Assembly: GCA_018992685.1 (NCBI GenBank)
Contig: JACVGT010000013.1
Coordinates: forward strand, 60,228-124,227
Direction: 5' to 3'
DNA: 64,000 nucleotides
From: Theionarchaea archaeon
GTDB lineage: Archaea > Methanobacteriota_B > Thermococci > Methanofastidiosales > SZ-28-30
Below the pieces are notes generated by a model. That model was not told where the DNA came from and ran no database searches. It saw nothing but the letters and a program-made list of their open reading frames with translations. The position numbers were made by a program, and so were the translations under genes. Shown here one piece after another: positions 40,322 to 50,432 of the stretch (positions within the stretch are counted from its first letter, which is position 1; each line of letters begins with the position of its first letter).

Positions 40322-41749
40322 TTGAATTCTATGGGAAGGATCAGAATCCCGAGAGAGGTTGCTAACTTCCTGAAGCAGGAAGGAAGTCAAAGACTGATTG
40401 TGAAAGGTGATGCCGGAACAGGTAAGACAATTTTTGTGCTGTCATTGCTGCGATATCTTTCCCGCTACAGTCAGGGAGTCTATGTCTCCACTAGGGTAAC
40501 CCACAGAGATATCTATCGATATACTCCATGGGTGAGGGACAAGATTCAGAAAGACAACATCATTGACGCCACAAACCCCCAGGGCACCCTCTTATCCATG
40601 GAATCTGAGTTGAAGTACAACAGTGCGGGTGATTTCGTCAAAATCATTGCTGACAAATGCCGCTTGCTGGAAGTCCTGGACATGAAGTATGGCTGCGTAA
40701 TCATTGATTCGTGGGAATCTCTGGTGGCCAACATCCCCTACCCCCGTACTGACGGCGGAATTCAGCTGGAACGGACTTTGATTGATCTTTCCAAAGAAAT
40801 GAACGTCAACCTGATTCTTACGCTGGAAACCACCAGCAGTACCCGGCTTGATTACGTGGCTGACGGCGTGGTCTCCATGGAAAAAGAACTGATCAATGAA
40901 AACAGAGTTCGCACCATGCGATTGAAAAAGCTGAGAGGGGTCAAAATCACAAACCCGGTTTATCCTTTTACTTTGGACGGCGGGAAGTTTCAGGTCCTAG
41001 AACCTGAGCCCATATACTTTGAACCCGGGAAATCCAAACGGCTGAGGAAGATACGACCTTCCACGCCAGCTCATGTCTCTTCAGGAATCAAGGATTTTGA
41101 CAACCTTCTGGGAAATGGTCTCAAAAAAGGCAGCTTGAACCTTCTGGAGGTGGGAAGGGGATTGGGATTTTCTTACATCCCTTTCATCACCATTTCTGTA
41201 ATCAATGCATTGAATACTGGAATGAGCACCATTGTGGCAGTTCCCGAGGGAATCAATTTCTCCCTATTAAAGGAACGGCTCGTGGGGCCTTTCGTCAAGC
41301 CTGAGATGTACAGTAATGCACGGGTAATTGAGGAAACCTATGTGCCTGAGAATGAACTTCCCCCTGAAGTCACCCCGTTGAGAATTGCCAGAACGCACAA
41401 GGATTTCCTTGATCTCCTGGAAGCACTGAGAGAAAGGTTAGAGAAACCGACTCTGCAGATCATAGGTATGGACAATGTAGAACACAAATATGGATTCGCC
41501 AATATCCAAAGCGACCTCGGGAGAGTATCATCCCAGAACAGGAGTTCCCAAGACATTACAGTTCTGGTAGCCAAGGAAGGGCAGCAAATCACCCCACACC
41601 TGGGCCACATTTGTGATACCCACTGGAGATTGGAGACCATCAGCAAGTGTCTCTTCATGGAAGGGATCATACCGAAAACGGGACTGTATCACATTCATTT
41701 TTACAATTCAACCTCAGGTCCAGCAGCACGACTGACTCCTCTTCTCTGA
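40322..41749 (+). CDS. Double KaiC/RecA-like ATPase (GvpD-like)
   Basis: Walker A GDAGTGKT, Walker B-like YGCVIIDSWESL; second domain SSGIKDFDNLLGNGLKKGSLNLLEVGRGLGFS with degenerate P-loop. Confidence 0.65.
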   Translation: MNSMGRIRIPREVANFLKQEGSQRLIVKGDAGTGKTIFVLSLLRYLSRYSQGVYVSTRVTHRDIYRYTPWVRDKIQKDNIIDATNPQGTLLSMESELKYNSAGDFVKIIADKCRLLEVLDMKYGCVIIDSWESLVANIPYPRTDGGIQLERTLIDLSKEMNVNLILTLETTSSTRLDYVADGVVSMEKELINENRVRTMRLKKLRGVKITNPVYPFTLDGGKFQVLEPEPIYFEPGKSKRLRKIRPSTPAHVSSGIKDFDNLLGNGLKKGSLNLLEVGRGLGFSYIPFITISVINALNTGMSTIVAVPEGINFSLLKERLVGPFVKPEMYSNARVIEETYVPENELPPEVTPLRIARTHKDFLDLLEALRERLEKPTLQIIGMDNVEHKYGFANIQSDLGRVSSQNRSSQDITVLVAKEGQQITPHLGHICDTHWRLETISKCLFMEGIIPKTGLYHIHFYNSTSGPAARLTPLL

Positions 41750-41786
41750 CCACAAGACTTATATTTAGCAATCTCTAGGTGTTCGT

Positions 41787-43892
41787 ATGCCTGAAAAAGT
41801 CATCCCTCTGATACTTTTGTCTCTCCTGGCCCTAGCCGCTGCAGATGGAGTTTTTGAGCAAAAAGAAACCTATGATGTGAGCAAGCACATGTCAACACTG
41901 CTCAGCCTATGGGCGGGAGACATCGATGGTGACCGCGTAGCAGAAATACTGGCTGGAGGCATTGTCTATGAAGGGGCTATCTCAAAGGGTATTCTTGTCC
42001 AGATCAAGCGAAATGATATCTCTGTTCTGACAAAGATTCCCTCCACGTCCAGGACTGTCGTTGTCACCGTGTGTGAGGCTAATGGAGATGCTGCCCCAGA
42101 AATTGTTGTCGGAGCCAATGATTTGTATTTGTATAGCAAGGCAGGGAAACTGCTGACCACGAAGCCAGTGGGGGGAGATGTGACTGCTGTCCAAGCAATG
42201 GATATTGAAGGCTCCCCTCTCAATGATATCATTTGTGGGACTTCATCAGGCGATGTATTGTATCTCGTCAACCTGGAGATCGCGTATCAATTCTCTGTAA
42301 TAAAGTCAGTGACGCAGATTCTGAAAAGAGACAATGGGACCTATTATGTCATTGCAGGCCAGACCATTCACTGCATGAACACTGACGGAGAGAAATTATG
42401 GCTGCATAATGCCCAGGGCGAAGTGAACAGAGCCGCGGTGTACGACACGAATGGTGATTCTGTCAATGAGCTCATATTCATTGCGGGGCCCAGCATCTAT
42501 ACGCTTTCTTCTGATGGGAAGAAAGAGACTCTGCTCATGACTCCTTCCAACCACCCCCTTTCTCTGTTGGTGAGAGACATGACAGACGACGGCAAACCAG
42601 ACATGGCGGTTGCCGACAGCAAAGATAGTGTCGCTATCTATTCTAACCTGAAACAGGAGGTAGAATCCTTGTTCTTCAGACGAGAGGCAGGTGAAATCCC
42701 CATCCTGTTTGCTGCAGATGTTGTTGGAGACCAGAAGGTTGACCTGATCTATGGGGGGGTGAGCAAAATCCATGTCCTGGAGAATATCATACCTTCAGCC
42801 GAGTTGGTCACCAGGGGACAAGTGGTTCTCGACGAAGGAAAGGGACTCCTGGAGGAGAGGGAATATGAACGGGCAAAAGCCAAATTCGAAGAAGCAGAAA
42901 GAATCTTCTCTCTGGGAGGAGAAGAGAAACTGGCAGCAGAGTGTCAGAGATATATTCAGCAGATCGCAGCATTACTGAAAAGAAGATCAGAAGCAGAAAA
43001 GGCCATAAAAGAGGGGAACGATCTGTTTTCGGAGGAAGAATACGAGAAGGCCAAAATCCAGTTTGAACTGGCAGCTCAGGAATATGGACTCCTGGCGGAG
43101 GAGGACCCCTACTATCAACCTAACGCAGATGAGGCCCGGGCTCTTGTAAATCAATGTGATGAAGCTATAGCAGACCAGTATTTCAATGCTGGGATGGAGC
43201 GCCTTAGCAACAATCAGTATGATGAAGCCAGGGAGTATTTTGAGGCAGCAGAGGCTATTTATTCTCAACTTGGCAGCGAAAAGGCCAATTTGTGCCGTGA
43301 AAAGATTCAGGAAATCCAGGAAACCCTGGAAGAGAAACCCATAGAAAAGGACATGAGACCATTCATTTATGCGGGCTCGATACTCCTCATTGCTGCTATT
43401 GCGGGTCTGGTGATCGCTACCAGAAAGAAGGTTTCCACAAAGCTAGAAAAGGGTCGGCTGTACCTCTTGCTTGAATCACACCCCAAGAAGGGTCTCCAGT
43501 TGATCAAGGAGTACGGAAGAATAGGATATGAGGGGCTGGTAATTAGCAGACTTCCGCCCGAACAGATAAGAAAGAAAAAACTGAAGAAACAGAAAATACT
43601 GCAGTTTTCAAGCACCAGCAAAGAGGACAGCATCCCCCCTGATAATGTGGTCAACATCTTGCTGGGCATGAAGGAGTTCATGACCAGCAGGGACAATAGT
43701 ATCATATTGCTGGACAGTCTGGACTACCTCATCATTCAGAACTCTTTTGAAGATGCATTCAGCCTCATCCAGAAACTGGCGGAATCGGTGACTCTGTACA
43801 AGGGTATCGTGCTGGTGGTACTGAATCCCAAGAGTCTGGAAGAGAGAGAACTTGTTCTGCTGGAAGGAGAAATGGAGCTTCTGGAAATGTGA
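41787..43892 (+). CDS. Secreted/membrane protein: FG-GAP-like repeats, TPR-like region, TM helix, cytoplasmic DUF835-like domain
   Basis: Signal peptide; DIDGDRVAEILAGG, DTNGDSVNELIFIAG, DMTDDGKPDMAVAD; TM PFIYAGSILLIAAIAGLVIA; C-terminal SIILLDSLDYLIIQNSFEDAFSLIQKL..VLVVLNPKSLEERELVLLEGEM. Confidence 0.7.
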   Translation: MPEKVIPLILLSLLALAAADGVFEQKETYDVSKHMSTLLSLWAGDIDGDRVAEILAGGIVYEGAISKGILVQIKRNDISVLTKIPSTSRTVVVTVCEANGDAAPEIVVGANDLYLYSKAGKLLTTKPVGGDVTAVQAMDIEGSPLNDIICGTSSGDVLYLVNLEIAYQFSVIKSVTQILKRDNGTYYVIAGQTIHCMNTDGEKLWLHNAQGEVNRAAVYDTNGDSVNELIFIAGPSIYTLSSDGKKETLLMTPSNHPLSLLVRDMTDDGKPDMAVADSKDSVAIYSNLKQEVESLFFRREAGEIPILFAADVVGDQKVDLIYGGVSKIHVLENIIPSAELVTRGQVVLDEGKGLLEEREYERAKAKFEEAERIFSLGGEEKLAAECQRYIQQIAALLKRRSEAEKAIKEGNDLFSEEEYEKAKIQFELAAQEYGLLAEEDPYYQPNADEARALVNQCDEAIADQYFNAGMERLSNNQYDEAREYFEAAEAIYSQLGSEKANLCREKIQEIQETLEEKPIEKDMRPFIYAGSILLIAAIAGLVIATRKKVSTKLEKGRLYLLLESHPKKGLQLIKEYGRIGYEGLVISRLPPEQIRKKKLKKQKILQFSSTSKEDSIPPDNVVNILLGMKEFMTSRDNSIILLDSLDYLIIQNSFEDAFSLIQKLAESVTLYKGIVLVVLNPKSLEERELVLLEGEMELLEM

Positions 43893-43903
43893 ATGGGTTG
43901 ACT

Positions 43904-44530
43904 ATGAAAGGTATAGTTCTGAATTCAGGAGGCATTGATTCTCCTGTTGCGGCTTATTTGATGGCAGATCATGACTTGATAGCTCTCCATTGTGATAATC
44001 ATCCCTATACTGAAGGTACACTGCAGATTGCTGCAAGAGTCACCTCACGTCTAGGAGACGTTCTGAAAAGGAAGATTCCGTTGTTTACTGTTTCTCACGG
44101 CGATGTCCTGACTGAGTTTCAAAGAGTATGTGGGTCTGACGGCCGAAAATATACCTGCCTTTTCTGCAAGCGCATGATGTTCAGGGTGGGTGAACGGGTT
44201 GCCCATGTTATGGGAGGGGATTTCCTGGTTACTGGAGAGAACCTCGGCCAGGTGGCGTCCCAGACACTCCAGAACATTTATGTAACCTCCAGAGCAGTCA
44301 GAATCTCCATTGTACGTCCTGTCATTGGACTGGACAAACTGGACATTATCAGCATTGCGGAAACCCTTGGCACCTATGAAATCTCAACCGAAAAGGCTTC
44401 AGGCTGCCGTGCTGTCCCTCGTTATCCCGCCACGCGGGCACAGCTGGACACGGTGGAAGCTCTCGAGAGGCGTCTACCAGTTGAACATTTCGTGGCCCGT
44501 GCTGTAGAAACCATGGAAAAAGTACTCTGA
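43904..44530 (+). CDS. ThiI-like PP-loop protein without THUMP domain
   Basis: GIVLNSGGIDSPVAAYLM, TCLFCKRMMFRVGERVA, TGENLGQVASQTLQN. Confidence 0.75.
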   Translation: MKGIVLNSGGIDSPVAAYLMADHDLIALHCDNHPYTEGTLQIAARVTSRLGDVLKRKIPLFTVSHGDVLTEFQRVCGSDGRKYTCLFCKRMMFRVGERVAHVMGGDFLVTGENLGQVASQTLQNIYVTSRAVRISIVRPVIGLDKLDIISIAETLGTYEISTEKASGCRAVPRYPATRAQLDTVEALERRLPVEHFVARAVETMEKVL

Positions 44531-44597
44531 CAGTTCTGGAAGCGCAGACATCTGTGGCCGACAGAAGAATTATAAAACCTCACCCCAACATGATCAC

Positions 44598-45980
44598 ATG
44601 AATGAAGTAGAGACTGCTATTCTGGACTGTAATTCCAGATACTTCGGCATGGATACCCTCCAACTTATGGAAAATGCAGGGAGGAGCGTGGCGGAAGAAA
44701 TTGAGAATCGATATTCACATGGTAACAGTATAGGCATTTTCTGCGGGAGAGGCAACAATGGGGGAGACGGATTTGTGGCTGCACGATTCTTGGCAGAGCG
44801 GAATGATGTTTCTGTCTATTTGGTGGGATCACCTGCAGACATACAGACTGAAGAGGCACGAAAGAACTACTCCATTCTGAAGAATGCCCGGGTTGAGATC
44901 ACGATTATTCTCGATACAAAAGACATGAAGGTTCTGAAGCACGACATTGTTGTAGATGCACTTCTGGGAACGGGCATTCGAGGAGAACTGCGGGAACCGT
45001 ACAAGACGCTAGTCAAAAAGATAAATGGGAGTTCTGCAGCAAAGGTTTCAGTGGATATCCCCACGGGATACGGCACGACGACCCAGGTAGCAGCAGATCT
45101 TGTTATCTCCATGCACTATGAGAAGGTTCCTTCCTGTGTAACTGCCACCATAGGAGTCCCCAGGTGGGTTGAATCACTGGTGGGTCCGGGTGATGTGAAG
45201 TTCCTGGAACGAAGAAGGAAAGACTCACACAAAGGCGACAATGGAAGAGTCCTTATCGTGGGGGGGTCGGAGCTATACCATGGAGCACCCATCTTTTCAG
45301 GTAAAGCTGCTTCAAAGATTTCAGATCTTGTCTTTGTTGCCTGTCCTCAGCCTGCAGTTTTCCCGATACGGGCAACTACTGCAGATTTCATTGTCCACCC
45401 CCTCTCGTCAGAACACCTGGTAGTTGAAGATATCCCTACAATTCAGACCCTTGCTGAATCCTGTGACATCGTCCTCATCGGACCTGGGCTTGGTGTCCAT
45501 CCAGAAACCCAGAAGGCGTGCCAGCAACTGTTCAGCCTTGAAATTCCCAAGGTGGTGGATGCAGACGGGCTTAAGGCGTTGAAAGGAGTGCTTGACACTT
45601 TGGCCGCCCCTGCAATCCTGACACCCCATCACGGGGAATTTGCCCAGGTATTTGGCTCTCAATCGGTACAGGATGCAGCTCTCAAGCACGACTGCATTAT
45701 CGTTCAGAAAGGGGTAACTGACATTATTACCACCGGAACCCGCACCAAGTACAATCATACAGGAAATGCAGGGATGACCACAGGAGGTACAGGCGATGTC
45801 CTGGCAGGACTCGTTACTGGGTTTGGAGCTGTCAATGATCTGTTCCAGGCCTCTTGTGCTGCAGCCTTTGTCAGCGGGATGGCAGGAGACCTGTGCTATC
45901 AGAACGTAGGGTTCCGCTACTCTGCTTCCGATGTGCTGGATCAGCTGCAGCCCACCTTACAGTGGTGCGAGACATTCTGA
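44598..45980 (+). CDS. nnr: Bifunctional NAD(P)H-hydrate epimerase / dehydratase
   Basis: LMENAGRSVAEEI, CGRGNNGGDGFVAARFL; GRVLIVGGSELYHGAPIFSGKAA, TPHHGEFAQVFG, TGNAGMTTGGTGDVLAGLV. Confidence 0.92.
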   Translation: MNEVETAILDCNSRYFGMDTLQLMENAGRSVAEEIENRYSHGNSIGIFCGRGNNGGDGFVAARFLAERNDVSVYLVGSPADIQTEEARKNYSILKNARVEITIILDTKDMKVLKHDIVVDALLGTGIRGELREPYKTLVKKINGSSAAKVSVDIPTGYGTTTQVAADLVISMHYEKVPSCVTATIGVPRWVESLVGPGDVKFLERRRKDSHKGDNGRVLIVGGSELYHGAPIFSGKAASKISDLVFVACPQPAVFPIRATTADFIVHPLSSEHLVVEDIPTIQTLAESCDIVLIGPGLGVHPETQKACQQLFSLEIPKVVDADGLKALKGVLDTLAAPAILTPHHGEFAQVFGSQSVQDAALKHDCIIVQKGVTDIITTGTRTKYNHTGNAGMTTGGTGDVLAGLVTGFGAVNDLFQASCAAAFVSGMAGDLCYQNVGFRYSASDVLDQLQPTLQWCETF

Positions 45981-47108
45981 TTCCACTGCTGCCCGTATCT
46001 CCTCCAGATACTGATCGTAAGGGTAATACAGAGTGCATGTCTCAGGGTCATACCATTCGGTGTTGATGGTCTGCATTACCCAGAACGAAGCAGGGAAAGA
46101 TCTCAGAAAGTAGAATTTCTTGTCCTCAATCTCTCCATATCTGTCCAGGTCCTGGAGCAACTTAATGAGAAAAGAGGGATGGCACACGCACTGCACCACG
46201 CCGTAATCCTGTCCTGCAGAAAAAGGAGTCCAGTAGGTGAGTCGTTCTTGAATCCGCACGTTCTTGCCGAAATTGAACAAGAGCCTATCCGTCTTCTCTC
46301 CATGGCTGCTGCGCATCAGCAGGATGAACCGGGAGCATTTCTCTCTAGGGATGGGATATACATTGTAATACTCCCTGATAATGTTGAGATCCAGGAGCTT
46401 TCGTGCAGAGAGTTTCAGCTCCGAATAGGTGAGAAATAGGCCCTCTTTCTGCCGTTCATACTGGCTAATCTTTCGCAGGTTGCATTCCCCGATACCCAGG
46501 AAGAGATCTTCAATGAGGGAAAGATCGCACCTCGTGAGGGATTCACCACAGAACTCACCAAGAGAAATATCAGGAACCTCAGTGTCATCCAGCAACCTGT
46601 CCAACGATGGGATAAGAGGCACTGGCTCGTTATTTTGATCCACGAAGAGAGGGTTCCTTAAATGCCAGGAGGAATTCTGCAGGTACAGGTCATAGTGTAC
46701 CAGTATGTTGCAGTGCAAGAGATAGTCAAAAATCTTTTTCATCTTTCCCTGGTCTGTACACACAAAAGAGGTAACCATCATTCTAAAGGACTGTTCAAAT
46801 ACTGGATACAGGGTGACAAAGCTGCCAATCTTCTTCAGCAAGTTGATGACATACGGATAGTCTCTGCGAAACATGAGCACGGCAATCAGCCGACACAGGT
46901 GGTTGCGGGTGAATCGTCCCAGATCCACATCAAAATAAGGACCTGAGATGTACCCTGCTTGTTTCAGCTTGCGCTTTACCGCCGAAACATAAACCGAATT
47001 CTTGTAATTGGAGAGTCTCGCGAGCCTCTCATTCGGGATATTCGGGACTTTCCCCAGGTATTGTAGTATTAGTTTGCGTCTTAATGGCAGATTGTCCTCA
47101 GTTTCCAT
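45957..47108 (-). CDS. Hypothetical protein with possible N-terminal HTH
   Basis: Long ORF; NERLARLSNYKNSVYVSAVKRKLKQAGYISGPYFDVDL resembles the start of 27194..28159. Confidence 0.5.
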   Translation of the reverse strand: METEDNLPLRRKLILQYLGKVPNIPNERLARLSNYKNSVYVSAVKRKLKQAGYISGPYFDVDLGRFTRNHLCRLIAVLMFRRDYPYVINLLKKIGSFVTLYPVFEQSFRMMVTSFVCTDQGKMKKIFDYLLHCNILVHYDLYLQNSSWHLRNPLFVDQNNEPVPLIPSLDRLLDDTEVPDISLGEFCGESLTRCDLSLIEDLFLGIGECNLRKISQYERQKEGLFLTYSELKLSARKLLDLNIIREYYNVYPIPREKCSRFILLMRSSHGEKTDRLLFNFGKNVRIQERLTYWTPFSAGQDYGVVQCVCHPSFLIKLLQDLDRYGEIEDKKFYFLRSFPASFWVMQTINTEWYDPETCTLYYPYDQYLEEIRAAVESECLAPL

Positions 47109-47173
47109 TATTAACTTTTTTGACCTTGAGAGTATTTAAGTGTTTTGAGGGAGTAGAAGAAGTGGTGATCCCC

Positions 47174-47365
47174 GTGAGAAAGAAACTTGTATGTATCCTC
47201 CTATTGACAGCCTTGCTGGTAGCTTCAGGTTGTGTCCTGATAAGTGCTGGCGAAGATTCTGACTGCTCAAGAATTACAGTAGCGGGTTGGAATAATCCGT
47301 TTGGAAAGGAAGGTGGAGATGAAGGAATATTTCTCTGCTTAGCTAGCGGAGAAGACTCAGACTGA
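47174..47365 (+). CDS. Small secreted lipoprotein/peptide (63 aa)
   Basis: GTG start; MRKKLVCILLLTALLVASGC lipobox-like signal; SAGEDSD and ASGEDSD repeats. Confidence 0.45.
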   Translation: MRKKLVCILLLTALLVASGCVLISAGEDSDCSRITVAGWNNPFGKEGGDEGIFLCLASGEDSD

Positions 47366-47395
47366 GTGCCGGAAGGAAAATAGGTACATCACTTT

Positions 47396-47575
47396 CACAA
47401 GAAAAAGGAAAGATGTGAAATCCAGAGGTTGTGCAATAGGTGCGCCGAGCAGTGCGTGATGATGGAAGATGAGTGGATCGATCTCAAATGGGGCTACCAA
47501 AGGGGAAGAGGAGAAGAAAGGACTGCCCAGTACTTTTCCTCCACGTATGTCCGGAAGGGCATCTCCTCTACCCTT
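47396..47575 (+). ncRNA. Candidate structured RNA
   Basis: 47500-47504/47571-47575, 47507-47514/47562-47569, 47524-47528/47557-47561, 47536-47539/47553-47556; upstream 47396-47400/47429-47433. Confidence 0.45.
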
Positions 47576-47717
47576 CTTAGTATGCTGTCACATGCAGGTA
47601 TACTTCTCTAGTGTATTATAATATAAATAAACGTTCTACCTAACATATTTCTTTTCTTGCATGTATAATTCATGATTGAATAGAAATCCTTAAGAATGGT
47701 GCCTGATACTCTCCTGC

Positions 47718-48590
47718 ATGCAATTTATTGAATCGATTCCCAATTTTTCAGAGGGGACTGACACAGGTACAGTGGAGAAAATCCTGGATGATTTCAGGTC
47801 TGCGGACGTGAAACTTGTGGACTATACATTCGACTCTGATTACAATCGCCTGGTAGTAACCATCATCGGAGAGCCTGAAAAAGTCAAAGCAGCACTCCTA
47901 AAAGCTTCAGAAACGGCAATTGGCCGTATTGACATGCGAGAGCACAGAGGGGCGCATCCTAGAATGGGGGCTGTGGACGTCGTTCCTTTTGTCCCTTTGA
48001 AGAACATCACCATGGAGGAATGTGTAGACCTGTCAAGGGAATTCGGGAAAGAACTCTCAGAACGGCATGACCTGCCCGTATTCCTCTATGATGAGTCTGC
48101 CACGTCTCTTGAGAGGCGTGACATCGATTTCCTGAGAAAAGGTGAATTTGAAGGACTCAAAGAGCACATCCAGATAGTAAAGCCAGACTTTGGACCTGCT
48201 ACTCCTCACCCTACTGCCGGGGCCACCATAACGGGAGCCAGGGAAATCATGGTGGGATTGAATGTCAACCTGAGTACCAGTGACCTCAAGGTTGCCAAGA
48301 AGATTGCGAAAGCGCTCCACGCGAAAAGTGGGGGCCTCGCCTGCGTCAAGGCCATGGCCTGTGAATTCGGAGAGATGACTCAGATTGGAATGAGTAATAT
48401 CAATTACAAGAAGACACCGGTATACCGACAGCTGGAACTGATCAGCATTGAAGCTCGACGGTATGGGATTCAGGTTGTGTCCAGTGAGTTTTGCGGGCTC
48501 ATTCCCCTGGATGCACTGTTAGATGTGTGCAAGTACTATCTGAAGGTAGACGACCTTAAAGAGAAAAGAATCATAGAAATGAACCTGTAG
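47718..48590 (+). CDS. ftcD: Glutamate formimidoyltransferase
   Basis: FIESIPNFSEG, RGAHPRMGAVDVVPFVPL, HPTAGATITGAREIMVGLNVNL. Confidence 0.9.
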   Translation: MQFIESIPNFSEGTDTGTVEKILDDFRSADVKLVDYTFDSDYNRLVVTIIGEPEKVKAALLKASETAIGRIDMREHRGAHPRMGAVDVVPFVPLKNITMEECVDLSREFGKELSERHDLPVFLYDESATSLERRDIDFLRKGEFEGLKEHIQIVKPDFGPATPHPTAGATITGAREIMVGLNVNLSTSDLKVAKKIAKALHAKSGGLACVKAMACEFGEMTQIGMSNINYKKTPVYRQLELISIEARRYGIQVVSSEFCGLIPLDALLDVCKYYLKVDDLKEKRIIEMNL

Positions 48591-48611
48591 CACGCTGCTT
48601 ATTCTGCAGTA

Positions 48612-49367
48612 TCATCGGAGGCTTTTCAGAGTGCCCAGATATGTTCCATCCAAGAGGTAGATGTCGCACCGGGATTCATCCAGTAAGTTCTGGGAGAAGA
48701 GAACTCCCGGTATTTTTGGGTCGCTATTTATAGCAACTCCCGTGATGACGGGGTTGAAGGCAGGCATGACAATGACCCTCGTGTTCTGGTTGGTATACCC
48801 CAGAATCCAGCACTTCTCTTTCATCCGCGATCCCAGCTCGTCCTGGAACTCCACTGCAGGATGGGAATGTCCCACCACCAGAAATGGAGGAAAAGGATTG
48901 TCCAGTGCTCGATGTCCATGGGTGAGGAATATGCCATCCAGTACTACCTCATTTTTTGCCTCACAGTCAATCAGTGATTCTATCCCCCCATCATGGTTTC
49001 CCTTGACTATTTCAACAGGGACCTCAAAATCCAGGAATATCGGCACTTCCCGTTCTTCATGCCAGGAGACATTCGGGACATTGTGCTTGACATCACCAAG
49101 AAGAATCAGTCGCGTAATATCCCTGGTGAGGAGCGCTTCGATTTCACCCTTTATTCTGCTGGTCAAAGATCCCATGCGGATACCTTTGGTATACATTTCA
49201 TACTCAATGCCCAGATGAATATCACATATCACGAGGGTATGATTGACTTTGAGAGCAGGGGCATCCCATAGTGGTTGAACCAGGACCATGTCCTGCTGTA
49301 TAACCAAACATTTATAAGTCTTGATATCACCCCTGGGGTGAGGACGATTTAATGGGAAAGAAGCCAA
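48612..49367 (-). CDS. Archaeal metallophosphoesterase
   Basis: LVICDIHLGIEYE, LILLGDVKHN, VKGNHDGGIE, LTHGHR, VVGHSHPAVEF. Confidence 0.85.
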   Translation of the reverse strand: MASFPLNRPHPRGDIKTYKCLVIQQDMVLVQPLWDAPALKVNHTLVICDIHLGIEYEMYTKGIRMGSLTSRIKGEIEALLTRDITRLILLGDVKHNVPNVSWHEEREVPIFLDFEVPVEIVKGNHDGGIESLIDCEAKNEVVLDGIFLTHGHRALDNPFPPFLVVGHSHPAVEFQDELGSRMKEKCWILGYTNQNTRVIVMPAFNPVITGVAINSDPKIPGVLFSQNLLDESRCDIYLLDGTYLGTLKSLR

Positions 49368-49447
49368 GAAAGTGGAAAAAGAAGGGTAGAATGAGATGGA
49401 GACACAAGAAGAAACGAATGAGGAGAATGAAGAAGAAAAAGCGCTAG
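49352..49447 (+). CDS. rpl41e: eL41-like ribosomal protein (31 aa)
   Basis: MGKKPRKWKKKGRMRWRHKKKRMRRMKKKKR; ultrabasic, length fits eL41; not in ORF track. Confidence 0.7.
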   Translation: MGKKPRKWKKKGRMRWRHKKKRMRRMKKKKR

Positions 49448-49713
49448 ACTTCAGCTACCCCTCGCGTCTTGGCGCGTTTCTGACGGCTTAGAATCATTTC
49501 AACGAGTCTATTCTCAGCATCCATCACTTCCTCCGCCTTTCCGGCTAATTCTACATATATGCCGGAAACTGCATCCATTGTCTCTACCTGTACTCCGAGT
49601 TCCCTCAAATCATAGATCAGGTCAAGATCAGCCCGATCTATTAAGAGGCGTACGCGGTACTTGTCGACATCCCTTTTAAGGGCATCTTCAACGATTTTCA
49701 AGAGATCACCCAT
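49444..49713 (-). CDS. Conserved small hypothetical protein (89 aa)
   Basis: Complete ORF; stop overlaps the eL41 stop as CTAG. Confidence 0.55.
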   Translation of the reverse strand: MGDLLKIVEDALKRDVDKYRVRLLIDRADLDLIYDLRELGVQVETMDAVSGIYVELAGKAEEVMDAENRLVEMILSRQKRAKTRGVAEV

Positions 49714-49851
49714 TATACTTGGAAGGACTATTATATAAATGTTTCGATTAAGATAGTAAGTTAAGCGTATTCAAGAAGGCTTATCTTCAAACTAGAGCTC
49801 TGCACAAGAAAAGTGCAACCTGAGGAAAAAAAGGAAAAAAGAAAGACATAG

Positions 49852-50127
49852 TCACTGCTTCAAGGTTATTTCCATAGCGGAAACAGCTGATTTTGTTCCA
49901 TCATCTCTGGCAACTTCTTCCGTTGAGGTTACAATTGAAGCAACTTTCAGGCCAGGCATGAACTTGCGTCTCACAATCTCGGCTACATCTACAGCCCGGG
50001 ATATTGCTCTGCCCCGTGCTTTTATCACGACTTCTGATGATGTACCTGAATTGAGCTGAGTCACCACAGCCAGAACGTAGTTCATCACCGGTTTTCCTCC
50101 GATAAATACCGTGTTGTCGTCTTTCAA
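49852..50127 (-). CDS. albA: Alba chromatin/RNA-binding protein
   Basis: [26 protein letters not shown]...[27 protein letters not shown] start after AAGGAGG. Confidence 0.92.
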   Translation of the reverse strand: MKDDNTVFIGGKPVMNYVLAVVTQLNSGTSSEVVIKARGRAISRAVDVAEIVRRKFMPGLKVASIVTSTEEVARDDGTKSAVSAMEITLKQ

Positions 50128-50432
50128 AGGAACACCTCCTTGAAGTCTCTCACCCTGCCACAATCTCTTTTCCCCACTTTTAAAGATTTCGGTTTATCGG
50201 TCATTTCTTTCAGACACATTAATTCCCAGAAGATGACATGTGAGGTCCTGAGGGCGGAGGTGACTAGAGTTAGATTTATAAGGAGGAATTAGTAGGAAAT
50301 TCATGGTTCTTTGGCGCGTGGTGCGACTCCACTTATTCGGAGATAGTCTGAGAGAGATTTTTCCTGCCGTTCGAAGCTGGGTATTCTCTTTTTCTGCACA
50401 GATTCAGAACATTCCGTGGAGGAGGTCACCTG

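Noticed and set aside
40322-41749. Calling a gas vesicle locus
   Set aside because: Only a GvpD-like ATPase is present; no gvpA or other gas vesicle genes were seen.
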